A stretch of DNA of 64,000 bases from Cyanobacteria bacterium FACHB-DQ100 (GTDB lineage Bacteria; Cyanobacteriota; Cyanobacteriia; Leptolyngbyales; Leptolyngbyaceae). Shown here piece by piece: positions 55,014-63,944 of the stretch (the first letter of the stretch is position 1; each line of letters opens with the position of its first letter). The stretch is taken from NCBI GenBank assembly GCA_014695195.1, contig JACJNW010000028.1, positions 248,001 through 312,000 on the forward strand, given 5' to 3'. The translations under genes were made by a program, and so were the position numbers. Below the pieces are notes generated by a model. That model was not told the DNA's origin, did not search any database, and saw nothing but the letters and a program-made list of their open reading frames with translations.

Positions 55014-57605
55014 CTAGCTCACACTAGCGATGAGTTTTGCTTCTTCTTCTTTCGATAGCACTCGTCCTTCATCCTCGAAACCGGAAATCCGATCGAAGTT
55101 CAAATACTGATACAAGTCTGACGCAAACGGGTCAATTTTCTCCTGTACCACGCTCATGTACTCCTTGATCGTCGGAATTTTGCCCAACAGCGCACAGACT
55201 GCCGCCAGTTCCGCAGAGCCAAGATAAACCTGCGCCCCTTTACCCATGCGGTTGTTGAAGTTACGGGTCGAGGTCGAGAACACGGTTACGCCATCCTCGA
55301 CTCGCGCTTGATTGCCCATGCAGAGCGAGCATCCCGGCATTTCTGTTCGCGCTCCGGTCGCCTGGAAGATTTCGTAGACTCCTTCAGCGCGTAGCTGTTG
55401 TTCGTCCATGCGGGTTGGCGGGGCGATCCAAAGCTTGGCTTTGGCGACTCCGGCTCCTTCGAGAATTTTCGCAGCAGCGCGGTAATGTCCGATGTTGGTC
55501 ATGCAAGAACCGATAAAGACCTCGTGAATCGGATCGCCTGCACATTCGGACATCAGCTTGATGTTGTCGGGATCATTGGGAGCAGCAACGATCGGCTCTT
55601 TAATCTGATCGAGATCAACTTCGATAATGTCTGCGTATTCAGCATCTGGATCAGCTTGTAATAAATGCGGATCAGCTAACCATTCTTCCATGTTGCGGAC
55701 GCGGCGGAGAATGGTACGAGCATCACCGTAACCTCGTGCCACCATATTTTTGAGTAGGGCGGTATTGGAGCGTAAGTATTCAGAAACGGTTTCAACCGAG
55801 AGCGCGATCGTGCAGCCTGCTGCCGATCGTTCAGCCGTGGCATCTGTGAGTTCAAACGCTTGCTCTAGCTGCAAATCGGGCAATCCTTCCATCTCGATAA
55901 TTTTGCCAGAGTAAACGTTCTTTTTGTTTTCTTTGGCAACCGTGAGCTTACCTTGCTGCATCGCGACGTATGGAATCGCGTTTACCACATCGCGTAGGGT
56001 GACTCCGGGCTGTAGTTTGCCTTTGAATCGAACTAGTACCGATTCAGGCATATCGAGCGGCATTGCACCGAGCGCAGCGGCAAATGCAACCAAACCTGAG
56101 CCAGCCGGGAAAGAGATGCCAAGCGGGAAACGAGTGTGTGAATCGCCGCCTGTGCCAACGGTATCAGGAAGCAGCATCCGATTCAGCCAGGAGTGAATGA
56201 TGCCATCTCCTGGGCGCAGAGAAACGCCGCCGCGAGAATTAATGAAATCAGGCAGCTCGTGATGGGTTTTGATGTCTACAGGTTTCGGATAGGCTGCTGT
56301 GTGGCAGAAGCTTTGCATCACCAGATCTGCGCTGAATCCGAGACAGGCGAGTTCTTTCAGTTCGTCGCGGGTCATGGGCCCTGTGGTATCTTGCGATCCA
56401 ACCGTGGTCATGATGGGTTCACAAGAGGTTCCGGGACGAACACCGGGAAGCCCACAAGCTTTACCCACCATTTTTTGAGCCAGTGTAAAACCTTTTCCGG
56501 TATCGGCTGGCATTTGCGGACGCACGAACAGATCGGAAATCGGTAATCCCATTGCCGATCGAATCTTGTCGGTTAGCGTCCGACCGATCAGCAAGGGAAT
56601 CCGTCCCCCAGCTCGGACTTCATCCAAGATCGTGTCCGGTTTCAGCGTGAAAGTTGAAATAACTTCACCGGATTCGTTGGTGATTTCACCTTTATAGGGA
56701 TAAATCGTGATCACATCGCCTGTATTGAACTGCGTGACATCACATTCGATCGGCAATGCTCCCGAATCTTCTGCTGTGTTGAAGAAGATTGGCGCAATTT
56801 TCCCACCGAGAATGTAACCGCTCGATCGCTTGTTCGGCACAAACGGAATATCCTCGCCAATGTGCCACAGCACCGAGTTGATCGCTGATTTCCGCGATGA
56901 TCCGGTTCCGACCACATCGCCCACATAAGCAAGCGGATGCCCTTTTTGTTTGAGTTCGACGATCGTTTCCAGCGATCCAGGTTGGCGCGTTTCCAACATT
57001 GCCAGCGCGTGAAGCGGAATGTCTGGGCGCGTGGTGGCGTGAGTTGCAGGTGATAAATCGTCAGTATTGGTTTCGCCCGGAACCTTGAACACCGTCACCG
57101 TAATTGCTTCTGGCAAAGGAGCGCGATTGGTAAACCATTCTGCCTCTGCCCAAGACTTCAACACGCGCTGAGCGTAGGCGTTCCCGCTCTCCGCCAGTTC
57201 TTGCACATCATGAAACGCATCGTAAACCAGCAGCGTTTTACTCAGAGCCGCTGTCGCTGTTTCTGCAATCTCAGGATTCGGTGACTTGAGCAATTCGATT
57301 AGCGAATGCACATTGTAGCCCCCCATCATCGTGCCCAACAGTTCAACCGCTTCTTTCGGTGAGACAAGTGGACTGGTGATTTCTTCTTTCGCGATCGCGC
57401 TCAAAAATCCTGCCTTAACGTAAGCCGCTTGATCGACTCCCGGCGGAATACGATCGCGTAACAACGAAAGCAGAAACGCTTCTTCACCTGCAGGTGGAGC
57501 CTTGAGCAATTCACACAGGTCTGAAGTTTGCTGCGGGCTGAGAGGGAGGGGTGGAATTCCTAAAGCCGCCCGCTCAGCGAGGTGTTGACGGTAAGATTCA
57601 AGCAT
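55014..57605 (-). CDS. acnB: Aconitate hydratase B
   Basis: An 863-residue AcnB-type aconitase/2-methylisocitrate dehydratase with a 4Fe-4S cluster. The N-terminal HEAT-like domain (about 1-160) is specific to AcnB; VGDVVGTGSSRKSAINSVLW is the swivel-domain motif; CGLPGVRPGTSCEP, GTGGDSHTRFPLGISFPAG and GCSLCMGNQARV carry cluster and active-site residues. It provides isocitrate and 2-oxoglutarate, the carbon skeleton and signal for ammonia assimilation. It is divergent from ntcB, and its 3' region is long and structured. Confidence 0.96.
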   Translation of the reverse strand: MLESYRQHLAERAALGIPPLPLSPQQTSDLCELLKAPPAGEEAFLLSLLRDRIPPGVDQAAYVKAGFLSAIAKEEITSPLVSPKEAVELLGTMMGGYNVHSLIELLKSPNPEIAETATAALSKTLLVYDAFHDVQELAESGNAYAQRVLKSWAEAEWFTNRAPLPEAITVTVFKVPGETNTDDLSPATHATTRPDIPLHALAMLETRQPGSLETIVELKQKGHPLAYVGDVVGTGSSRKSAINSVLWHIGEDIPFVPNKRSSGYILGGKIAPIFFNTAEDSGALPIECDVTQFNTGDVITIYPYKGEITNESGEVISTFTLKPDTILDEVRAGGRIPLLIGRTLTDKIRSAMGLPISDLFVRPQMPADTGKGFTLAQKMVGKACGLPGVRPGTSCEPIMTTVGSQDTTGPMTRDELKELACLGFSADLVMQSFCHTAAYPKPVDIKTHHELPDFINSRGGVSLRPGDGIIHSWLNRMLLPDTVGTGGDSHTRFPLGISFPAGSGLVAFAAALGAMPLDMPESVLVRFKGKLQPGVTLRDVVNAIPYVAMQQGKLTVAKENKKNVYSGKIIEMEGLPDLQLEQAFELTDATAERSAAGCTIALSVETVSEYLRSNTALLKNMVARGYGDARTILRRVRNMEEWLADPHLLQADPDAEYADIIEVDLDQIKEPIVAAPNDPDNIKLMSECAGDPIHEVFIGSCMTNIGHYRAAAKILEGAGVAKAKLWIAPPTRMDEQQLRAEGVYEIFQATGARTEMPGCSLCMGNQARVEDGVTVFSTSTRNFNNRMGKGAQVYLGSAELAAVCALLGKIPTIKEYMSVVQEKIDPFASDLYQYLNFDRISGFEDEGRVLSKEEEAKLIASVS

Positions 57606-57734
57606 ATTCGGGTTGATTCGGTGTAGATCAGCAGCGTTATCACTCTATCGCGAACTTCTAGTCTAAAACTTCAGAGGAAGGATGCGGTAGAATGACTGCA
57701 CTTCAAATCCTTTTCTGAACCTAAATTTTCTCCT

Positions 57735-57776
57735 GTATCAGCCCTTACGAAAGTTCTTTCGCAAATCCGTTAAGGT
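57735..57776 (+). promoter_or_regulatory. Class II NtcA-activated promoter of ntcB
   Basis: GTATCAGCCCTTAC (57735-57748) is a perfect GTA-N8-TAC NtcA box. Exactly 22 nt later TAAGGT (57771-57776) matches the -10 form TAN3T. This is the canonical geometry for genes activated by NtcA with 2-oxoglutarate, and it sits 28 bp before the ntcB start codon. Confidence 0.88.
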
Positions 57777-57790
57777 CACAAGAATGTGAC
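57775..57790. promoter_or_regulatory. Inverted repeat GTCACA-N4-TGTGAC at the ntcB start region
   Basis: A perfect 6-bp inverted repeat with a 4-nt spacer covers the expected transcription start of ntcB. It may be a second operator (perhaps autoregulation) or a short leader hairpin. The half-site order is not that of a cAMP-receptor site. Confidence 0.4.
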
Positions 57791-57804
57791 TCAGGTTACA
57801 CCTT

Positions 57805-58731
57805 ATGCGTCTAGAGCAGCTACAGGCATTTTTAGCGATCGCAGAAACCGGAAGTTTTCAGCAAGCCGCCCGCAAGTGTGATGTGACGCAATCGACGATC
57901 AGCCGCCAGCTTCAGTCGCTGGAGGCTGATTTGGGAATGTCTTTGCTGCATCGGACGGCTCAGGCAAAATTGACCGTTGCAGGTGAGCGATTTTTGCCTC
58001 GCGCTCGCAGGATCTGTCAAGAATGGCGGAACGCGATCGCTGAGCTTGAAGAACTCCGGCTTGGTAAACAACCTGAACTTTGTATTGCCGCAATTCATTC
58101 GGTCTGTGCCTTTCATTTGCCGCCTGTGCTGCAACGCTTCTGTCAAGACTTCCCTGACGTACAGCTGCGGGTCACTTCGCTAGGGAGCGATCGCGCCTTG
58201 AAAGTCTTGAAAGATGGATTGGTAGATCTAGCGATCGTCATGAACAACCGCTTTCTCACGGCAAGTCCAGAAATGGTGGTGGATGTGCTTTACGATGAGC
58301 CTGTACGGGTGTTAATGGCAGCAGATCACCCTTTGGCGCAGTATCAAATGGTGCCGTGGTCGGAGCTAGTTCACTATCCACAAGTCGTGTTCAAAGATGG
58401 GTATGGGATGCAGCGCTTGGTGCAAGAACAATTCCAGCGCCAAGGTGCAACGCTCAAAGCGGCTTTAGAACTGAATACTCTGGATGCGTTTCGAGGCGTG
58501 GTCAGGCAGGGAGAATTGATTGCGCTCTTACCTCAAAGCGCCATTCAAGACATTCATCTCGATCCAACGCTGGCAGTACGATCGACCACTGACCCAACGC
58601 TCATTCGACAAGTCGTTTTGGTGACGACGCACGATCGACTTCAAATCCCGCCCATTCAGCGATTTCGGGCACTGGTTCAAGAACTCATGCAGCCGTCGTT
58701 GTTGGTACAGCTTCCAAAAGCGCTCGTCTGA
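57805..58731 (+). CDS. ntcB: LysR-type nitrogen assimilation activator NtcB
   Basis: A 308-residue LysR-type regulator. The winged helix-turn-helix lies in residues 1-60 (GSFQQAARKCDVTQSTISRQ as recognition helices); the effector domain contains stretches I remember as specific to NtcB: QPELCIAAIHSVCA, GSDRALKVLKDGLVDLAIVMNNRFLTAS, PQVVFKDGYGMQRL and ELNTLDAFRGVVRQGEL. NtcB activates nitrate/nitrite assimilation genes, nitrite being the effector. It is under an NtcA promoter and followed by cnaT, as in Anabaena. The nir operon itself is not in the window. Confidence 0.92.
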   Translation: MRLEQLQAFLAIAETGSFQQAARKCDVTQSTISRQLQSLEADLGMSLLHRTAQAKLTVAGERFLPRARRICQEWRNAIAELEELRLGKQPELCIAAIHSVCAFHLPPVLQRFCQDFPDVQLRVTSLGSDRALKVLKDGLVDLAIVMNNRFLTASPEMVVDVLYDEPVRVLMAADHPLAQYQMVPWSELVHYPQVVFKDGYGMQRLVQEQFQRQGATLKAALELNTLDAFRGVVRQGELIALLPQSAIQDIHLDPTLAVRSTTDPTLIRQVVLVTTHDRLQIPPIQRFRALVQELMQPSLLVQLPKALV

Positions 58732-58782
58732 TATGATGTAACACCTTGCAATGTGCAGCCATTCATTTCTTGGGTAGAAGCT

Positions 58783-59853
58783 ATGAGCTATGAGTTTCGG
58801 GACTTGCTAAAAAAGGTCGGCAGTGGAACCCACACAAACGAGAACTTGACTCGTCAAGAAGCAGAAACCGCAACTCGACTGATGCTGCTGCAAGAAGCAA
58901 CTCCCGCCCAGATTGGCGCGTTTATGATTTCGCACCGGATCAAGCGCCCCACCGGAGAAGAACTGGCTGGAATGCTGGATGCCTATGATGCTCTAAGCGA
59001 TCGGTTGCCTGCGATCGCATCCAAGATTCCCGTTACGGTGATGTGCAATCCTTACGATGGTCGATCGCGCACTGCTCCATTAAGTCCGTTGATTGCGCTG
59101 GTTTTAGCGGCGGCAGGCGTTCCGGTGGTGCTACACGGGGGCGATCGAATGCCGACGAAAGAAGGTGTTCCCCTGATTGAACTCTGGGATGGATTAGGCG
59201 TGAATTGGAAGCCCTTGTCGATAGCTCAAGTGCATCAAGTTCTAGAAAATACAGGCTTAGGATTTGTCTATTTGCCGACGCATTTTCCCTTAGCTCATGG
59301 TTTGGTTCCGTATCGAGAGCAGATTGGCAAACGTCCGCCGTTTTCGACGCTGGAATTGATGTGGAACCCTTATGCGGGTGAATCGCATTTAGTTTGCGGC
59401 TATGTCCATCCACCAACTGAAGGAATGTTCCGGGATGCGTTTGCAATGCGGGGAACGACGAACTTTACAACAGTGAAAGGACTAGAAGGCAGCTGCGATT
59501 TACCTCGCGATCGTACCGCGATCATCGGCATTGGTATGGGCGAAAAGTTTGAGCGCCTAACTCTAGTGCCGCGTGATTATGGATTTGCCGCAAGAGAGTT
59601 ACCCCTCACCCCGCTCGATGAACTTTTCACTGAGATGCAGGCAACTCTTAAAGGCGAATTCTCTGAACTGTCGCAAGCGGTGATTTGGAATAGTGGGTTT
59701 TATTTGTGGCGATCGCACATCTGCACCAGTCTAGAAGCGGGATTTGCTCAAGCAAAAGCGATTTTAGAACTAGGGCAAGCTGAGCGGAAGTTGCAGCAAT
59801 TGATTGGAGCGATCGCGAACCTGCGATCGCCCGCCTCGGTCAATTCGATCTAG
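58783..59853 (+). CDS. cnaT: CnaT, anthranilate phosphoribosyltransferase-like nitrate regulator
   Basis: A 356-residue protein resembling anthranilate phosphoribosyltransferase/glycosyltransferase family 3. GTHTNENLTRQEAETATRLM and ATPAQIGAFMISHRIKRPTGEE are the N-terminal helical domain, and VVLHGGDRMPTKEG is the degenerate phosphoribose loop. In Anabaena sp. PCC 7120 the gene next to ntcB with this similarity, cnaT, is required for expression of the nir operon. Here it lies 51 bp after ntcB and is probably cotranscribed. True TrpD activity is unlikely. The ATG at 58783 is preferred over one ten codons earlier. Confidence 0.85.
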   Translation: MSYEFRDLLKKVGSGTHTNENLTRQEAETATRLMLLQEATPAQIGAFMISHRIKRPTGEELAGMLDAYDALSDRLPAIASKIPVTVMCNPYDGRSRTAPLSPLIALVLAAAGVPVVLHGGDRMPTKEGVPLIELWDGLGVNWKPLSIAQVHQVLENTGLGFVYLPTHFPLAHGLVPYREQIGKRPPFSTLELMWNPYAGESHLVCGYVHPPTEGMFRDAFAMRGTTNFTTVKGLEGSCDLPRDRTAIIGIGMGEKFERLTLVPRDYGFAARELPLTPLDELFTEMQATLKGEFSELSQAVIWNSGFYLWRSHICTSLEAGFAQAKAILELGQAERKLQQLIGAIANLRSPASVNSI

Positions 59854-61175
59854 AGTGCGCCTGCTGCGGTCTTATCCAAAACGCCACCTAGATGAGTTGT
59901 GATATTCATTGCCATCAACAAAGGAGTTGCATCGGCTCCTTTGACGTAATCGATCACGCTCACCGCACCGTTTCCTTGCTTAAAATTCCAAAAAGCAGCC
60001 GGAGTTAAGCCTGCAACGTAGCAGAGAATCGCTTTGTTAATGGCATCGTGAGCCACAACGAGAATCGTTTCTCCGGGTTGAGCCGACTCAACGATCGCAT
60101 TCCATCCCGTAACGGCACGATCCCAAACCTGCTGTAAATTCTCACCTTCAGGCATCTGTACCGTTTCCGGTTTACTTTGCCATTGATGCAGCAATCCTGG
60201 ATAACCTGCTTCAATCTCGGATTCAAATTTGCCTTCCCAAAGTCCGTGACTAATCTCGCGCAGATCATCGCGCAGCTGCAGTTCAACTTCAGGATGGTAT
60301 TTGAGAATAATTTCTGCGGTTTCTTTTGGACGCGCCATTGAGCTACTGACGGCAGAATCGATTTGCACAGATTTGAGAAATTCTGCGGCTTGACTCGCTT
60401 GAACTCGTCCGTTGTCGTTGAGCGGTACATCAATTTGACCCTGAAATCGTCCCTGTCGATTCCACTCAGTTTCGCCGTGTCTCACAAGCAACAGACGAGC
60501 GCCTTTGTGATTCGGTCTCGTTTTAGGAATCGTTTCACCCAGATGTGAGGTGACGTTGAGCGATTCGATTTGAACTTGATCCCCCAATTCACCAGAGAAA
60601 TTGAGAACGCTGATTCCACAGTTAGAAATATGGAAGCGCTGATAATCTGCGGGTTGAAGCCCGATCGCAGTATTAATCAAAGCCCGATTGATGCCACTAT
60701 GCGCGACGATCAGAATCGTTTGATTCTGGTGTTGGGGAATGATCGATCGCCAAAATCGCTCTGCCTGCTCATATAAATCCAAAACAGGAGAAAGTTCAGC
60801 CCCATCCGGTAGCGGCATTCTGACCTTGTGCGGTTCCGAGTGCCAATGAGCATACATTTCCGGGTATTTCTCTGCAATTTCCGTAAACAGCAAGCCTTCC
60901 CAAATCTGAATATTAATCTCTTTGAGATCATCAGTCGTTTGAAGCGGAGGCGGATTGTCAAGACCTGCAAGAACAATTTCAGCCGTGCGTTTAGCGCGTT
61001 GTAAGGGACTGCTGTAAATCGCATCGAACTTCAAATCTTTCAGGGCGGTTGCAACTTGGGTTGCCATCTTTTCGCCCTTCTCGGTCAGCGTGGAGAGATC
61101 ACAATGCCCCTGCGCTCTTTTTTCCACGTTATAGCTGCTTTCACCGTGGCGCACGAGAATTACACGAGTCGTCAT
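59850..61175 (-). CDS. Double-domain histidine phosphatase
   Basis: A 441-residue protein with two phosphoglycerate-mutase-like histidine phosphatase domains. RHG motifs: LVRHGESSYN at residues 7-16 and LLLVRHGETEWN near 225-236; both halves also have YSSPLQRAKRTAE-like and VVAHxxINKA/VAHSGINRA second-histidine stretches, so both look catalytic. Cyanobacterial proteins of this family are annotated as phosphoglycerate mutase; the related slr1124 product of Synechocystis is a phosphoserine phosphatase, so that role is possible. Convergent 4-bp overlap with cnaT. Confidence 0.87.
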   Translation of the reverse strand: MTTRVILVRHGESSYNVEKRAQGHCDLSTLTEKGEKMATQVATALKDLKFDAIYSSPLQRAKRTAEIVLAGLDNPPPLQTTDDLKEINIQIWEGLLFTEIAEKYPEMYAHWHSEPHKVRMPLPDGAELSPVLDLYEQAERFWRSIIPQHQNQTILIVAHSGINRALINTAIGLQPADYQRFHISNCGISVLNFSGELGDQVQIESLNVTSHLGETIPKTRPNHKGARLLLVRHGETEWNRQGRFQGQIDVPLNDNGRVQASQAAEFLKSVQIDSAVSSSMARPKETAEIILKYHPEVELQLRDDLREISHGLWEGKFESEIEAGYPGLLHQWQSKPETVQMPEGENLQQVWDRAVTGWNAIVESAQPGETILVVAHDAINKAILCYVAGLTPAAFWNFKQGNGAVSVIDYVKGADATPLLMAMNITTHLGGVLDKTAAGAL

Positions 61176-61302
61176 AGAAGTTGTTTAGGGCAAAAAGTCA
61201 GCCTGATTTTATCGTGTTCGGGTAGCGAAAGTACGATCGTGATTCAGCGCGATCGCGCTCTGAGTTCCCTAGAATAACGGGAAGACACTTTAAGGGACTG
61301 GC

Positions 61303-62808
61303 ATGACACCGAAGCGGATTTTATTGTGGGGTTTGACTTTAGTCGCAGTCGCGGCGATCGCGCTTGACCTAATTGGCAGTTGGAATCAACCTCAATTCCA
61401 AAGTCGATTAGAACTTTCTCAGACCGATTTGCTTCTGCAAGCGGCGCAGTACCAAGGCGATTCAAATACAGCCGCCCTCACCGATCGCAACCCCCAGAAA
61501 ACCGCGCTGGAAGCGTATCAAAAAACGCGATCGTCCGTCGAAAAAGGAATTTCCACGGCTCAAACCCAAATTGAATCAGATTCCGATTCTGCTAAAGCCT
61601 TAACGACGGAACTTGCAAAACAAGTGACATTGCGCGATGAGCTTGATGTCAGAATTGGCATCCTCCAGGCTCAACAAAATCAAGTTGATGCGGCACTCAA
61701 AAGCTGGGCGAATCTTACCGCTCCGCAGACTCAAAAAAGCCGCAATCTCAAAATAACGGCGGATACCCTAACTGCACTGTGGCAGAATACATTGCCACCC
61801 AGAGCCGAATCCATTCTGAAGCAAAATCTGACAGGCTGGTTCCGCAACCGATCGCTCGAAAAACTCTACACTCTAGAACAGCGATCGGATGCCTTAACTG
61901 ACCTTCGCAATGCAGAACAGCAAACCTCTCAACAGGCTTTAGTGAAGTGGGTCAGCGCTAATGCGGTTCCAGCGATCGCGCTAATTGTCGGCTTTGGGGT
62001 GCTGCTCATTCTAGGGGGACAATGGCTTTTCAAGCGCAATCAATCCTTACTCAAAGGAACGAATTCAGTGCGATGGGCAGTGCCTTGGGATTTTGAGATT
62101 ACTTGGCAGGTGTTAGTTGTTGGATTCTTCGCTGTTGGGCAACTGTTAATCGGACAGGTGATTGTCCCGCTCGGATTGTTGGCGGCAAGAACAGCATTTC
62201 AGCTTGATCCGACGACCTTTACTGTGCGCGATCGAGCGTTTCTCGCTTTTTTCACTTATCTATTGCTGGCAGCAGGTGGACTTAGCGTTCTGTACTTCTC
62301 GATTCGGAAGTTTTTGCCGCTTGAGAACAACTGGTTTCGCTTCAGCCTAAAGGGTCGCTGGTTACTTTGGGGAGTGGGCGGATATGCCGCAGCTTACCCG
62401 CTAGTTGCAGGAATCTCCTGGATCAATGACAAAATTTGGCAGGGTCGCGGCGGCAGTAATCCGCTCTTGTCGATCGCGCTTGAAGGCCGAGATTCGATCG
62501 CGCTTGTTCTATTTTTTGTCACGGCAGCGATCGCGGCTCCGTTGTTTGAGGAAACGTTTTTCCGGGGATTTCTCTTGCCTTCATTGACGAAGTATTTCAC
62601 GACTTGGCAAGCGATTTTGATCAGTGGCTTGATCTTTGCGATCGTGCATCTCAGCTTATCCGAAGTCCTACCTCTAACTGTGTTGGGCGTGATCTTAGGA
62701 TTTGTCTACACGCGGACGCAAAATCTGATGGCATCGGTGCTACTTCATGCTTTATGGAATAGCGGCACCCTATTAGCATTGTTCCTACTTGGTAGTGCAG
62801 CAACCTAA
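61303..62808 (+). CDS. CPBP-family intramembrane glutamic endopeptidase
   Basis: A 501-residue membrane protein. Residues 1-25 form a first membrane helix, followed by a long soluble helical or coiled-coil region (about 40-215), a second transmembrane helix (about 218-240) and the C-terminal CPBP (CAAX protease and bacteriocin-processing) domain with EETFFRGFLLPSL (EExxxR), FAIVHLSLSEVL (FxxxH) and HALWNSG (HxxxN/D). These are the glutamate protease residues. Substrates are unknown. It overlaps the next convergent gene by 4 bp. Confidence 0.88.
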   Translation: MTPKRILLWGLTLVAVAAIALDLIGSWNQPQFQSRLELSQTDLLLQAAQYQGDSNTAALTDRNPQKTALEAYQKTRSSVEKGISTAQTQIESDSDSAKALTTELAKQVTLRDELDVRIGILQAQQNQVDAALKSWANLTAPQTQKSRNLKITADTLTALWQNTLPPRAESILKQNLTGWFRNRSLEKLYTLEQRSDALTDLRNAEQQTSQQALVKWVSANAVPAIALIVGFGVLLILGGQWLFKRNQSLLKGTNSVRWAVPWDFEITWQVLVVGFFAVGQLLIGQVIVPLGLLAARTAFQLDPTTFTVRDRAFLAFFTYLLLAAGGLSVLYFSIRKFLPLENNWFRFSLKGRWLLWGVGGYAAAYPLVAGISWINDKIWQGRGGSNPLLSIALEGRDSIALVLFFVTAAIAAPLFEETFFRGFLLPSLTKYFTTWQAILISGLIFAIVHLSLSEVLPLTVLGVILGFVYTRTQNLMASVLLHALWNSGTLLALFLLGSAAT

Positions 62809-63191
62809 CCTCGCTTCCACCTCAGCTTGATTATCGCGATCGCCCCTAAAAACATTGCACAAAGGGCGATCGCGACGATCGTTTCTTCGATTCTGGGTGA
62901 CAGAACCACAATGAAATTTTGTCCCTTTGTTACCGCTGCAAAACTCGAAACACAGAACGGCATCAGATACAGCCTGAACGCTTGCCAACGATCGCGCCTG
63001 TTTTGAGGAGAAACGCTGAGGAGCAACCCTGTTCCAATCACGGCGCTAATACCGATCGAGTTGATCCAGAGTTTAGGTGACGGATCGAAGTAAAAGTAAA
63101 CCGTAACCAGATACCAAATGAGGTAGCACCAGAGAACCGCTTTACCGGGTTTGATTTTATAAAGATATTGAATCAATCCTTTCATTGACAC
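62805..63191 (-). CDS. Hypothetical four-helix membrane protein
   Basis: A 128-residue protein with about four hydrophobic helices (AVLWCYLIWYLVTVYF, INSIGISAVIGTGLLLSV, a central LYLMPFCVSSFAAV and a C-terminal ETIVAIALCAMFLGAIAII), positive N- and C-termini. I do not recognise the family. The interlocked stop codons with the protease gene suggest a real coding end. Confidence 0.68.
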   Translation of the reverse strand: MSMKGLIQYLYKIKPGKAVLWCYLIWYLVTVYFYFDPSPKLWINSIGISAVIGTGLLLSVSPQNRRDRWQAFRLYLMPFCVSSFAAVTKGQNFIVVLSPRIEETIVAIALCAMFLGAIAIIKLRWKRG

Positions 63192-63369
63192 ATCTTGGTG
63201 GGCAAGCGTCGGCGATCGATGTGGATAAATTGTCGCATTAATCCTGCACCGTAAAATGCTTAAGTACTACACCGTGATATTACGGATACATTTGTAAAAA
63301 TTTATGTAAGTAATTGATAAGCTTGGGGTACACTGCCAGCAGAAGACATGAGCCTCAAAAGGAGAAAGT

Positions 63370-63633
63370 ATGACGAGTGGAACCTCTGGTGATGCAAGCA
63401 AGAAAATTGCAGCAGGCATCTGCGGTATTTTGCTAGGAAGCCTTGGCGTACACAAATTTGTTTTGGGTTACACAACCGAGGGGCTAATTATCTTAGCTGC
63501 AACCTTTCTAACCTGCGGAGTTGGTGCAATGGTGACATCAATTATCGGAATCGTAGAAGGCATCATTTACCTTACCAAGAGCGATGATGAATTTGTCAGC
63601 ACCTACATCGCCAGCAAAAAAGGCTGGTTTTAA
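63370..63633 (+). CDS. TM2 domain protein
   Basis: An 87-residue membrane protein with a TM2 domain: KIAAGICGILLGSLGVHKF-VLGYTTEGLIILAA, the typical G-x-F/H-x-FYLG-like turn between two helices. TM2 proteins are widespread; no molecular role is certain. AAAAGGAG stands 6 nt before the ATG. An AT-rich 180-bp promoter region precedes it. Confidence 0.88.
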   Translation: MTSGTSGDASKKIAAGICGILLGSLGVHKFVLGYTTEGLIILAATFLTCGVGAMVTSIIGIVEGIIYLTKSDDEFVSTYIASKKGWF

Positions 63634-63738
63634 CAGTTGGTTCTAACAAAGGTAGCTTTAACACAAGGGTAGCTTAGTAATGCAGTCTAGTTTTGACGAT
63701 CGACATTAGGCTGCATTTGATTCTCTTTGGTCTTAACA

Positions 63739-63921
63739 ATGCAGAAGCTTTCAAAATCCTCGCTGCTGTTCTTCTACGGTGTTCTGGGAATGGGCTATTT
63801 CAATGCCTTTTCCTCACTCGACATTAATCCAATTCTCAGAAATTACCTCATTCTCGTCCCGGTTCAGATTGGGCTAGTCGTCTATTTTCTCTGGTTCCGT
63901 CGCGACACTTTGAAAGACTAA
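63739..63921 (+). CDS. Small two-helix membrane protein
   Basis: A 60-residue protein with two hydrophobic helices (about 7-24 and 37-53) and a basic end (WFRRDTLKD). The ATG at 63739 is chosen; a TTG at 63727 would add four residues. No family recognised. It follows the TM2 gene at 105 bp on the same strand. Confidence 0.6.
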   Translation: MQKLSKSSLLFFYGVLGMGYFNAFSSLDINPILRNYLILVPVQIGLVVYFLWFRRDTLKD

Positions 63922-63944
63922 ACCCTAACGAGATTCAAAAAAAA

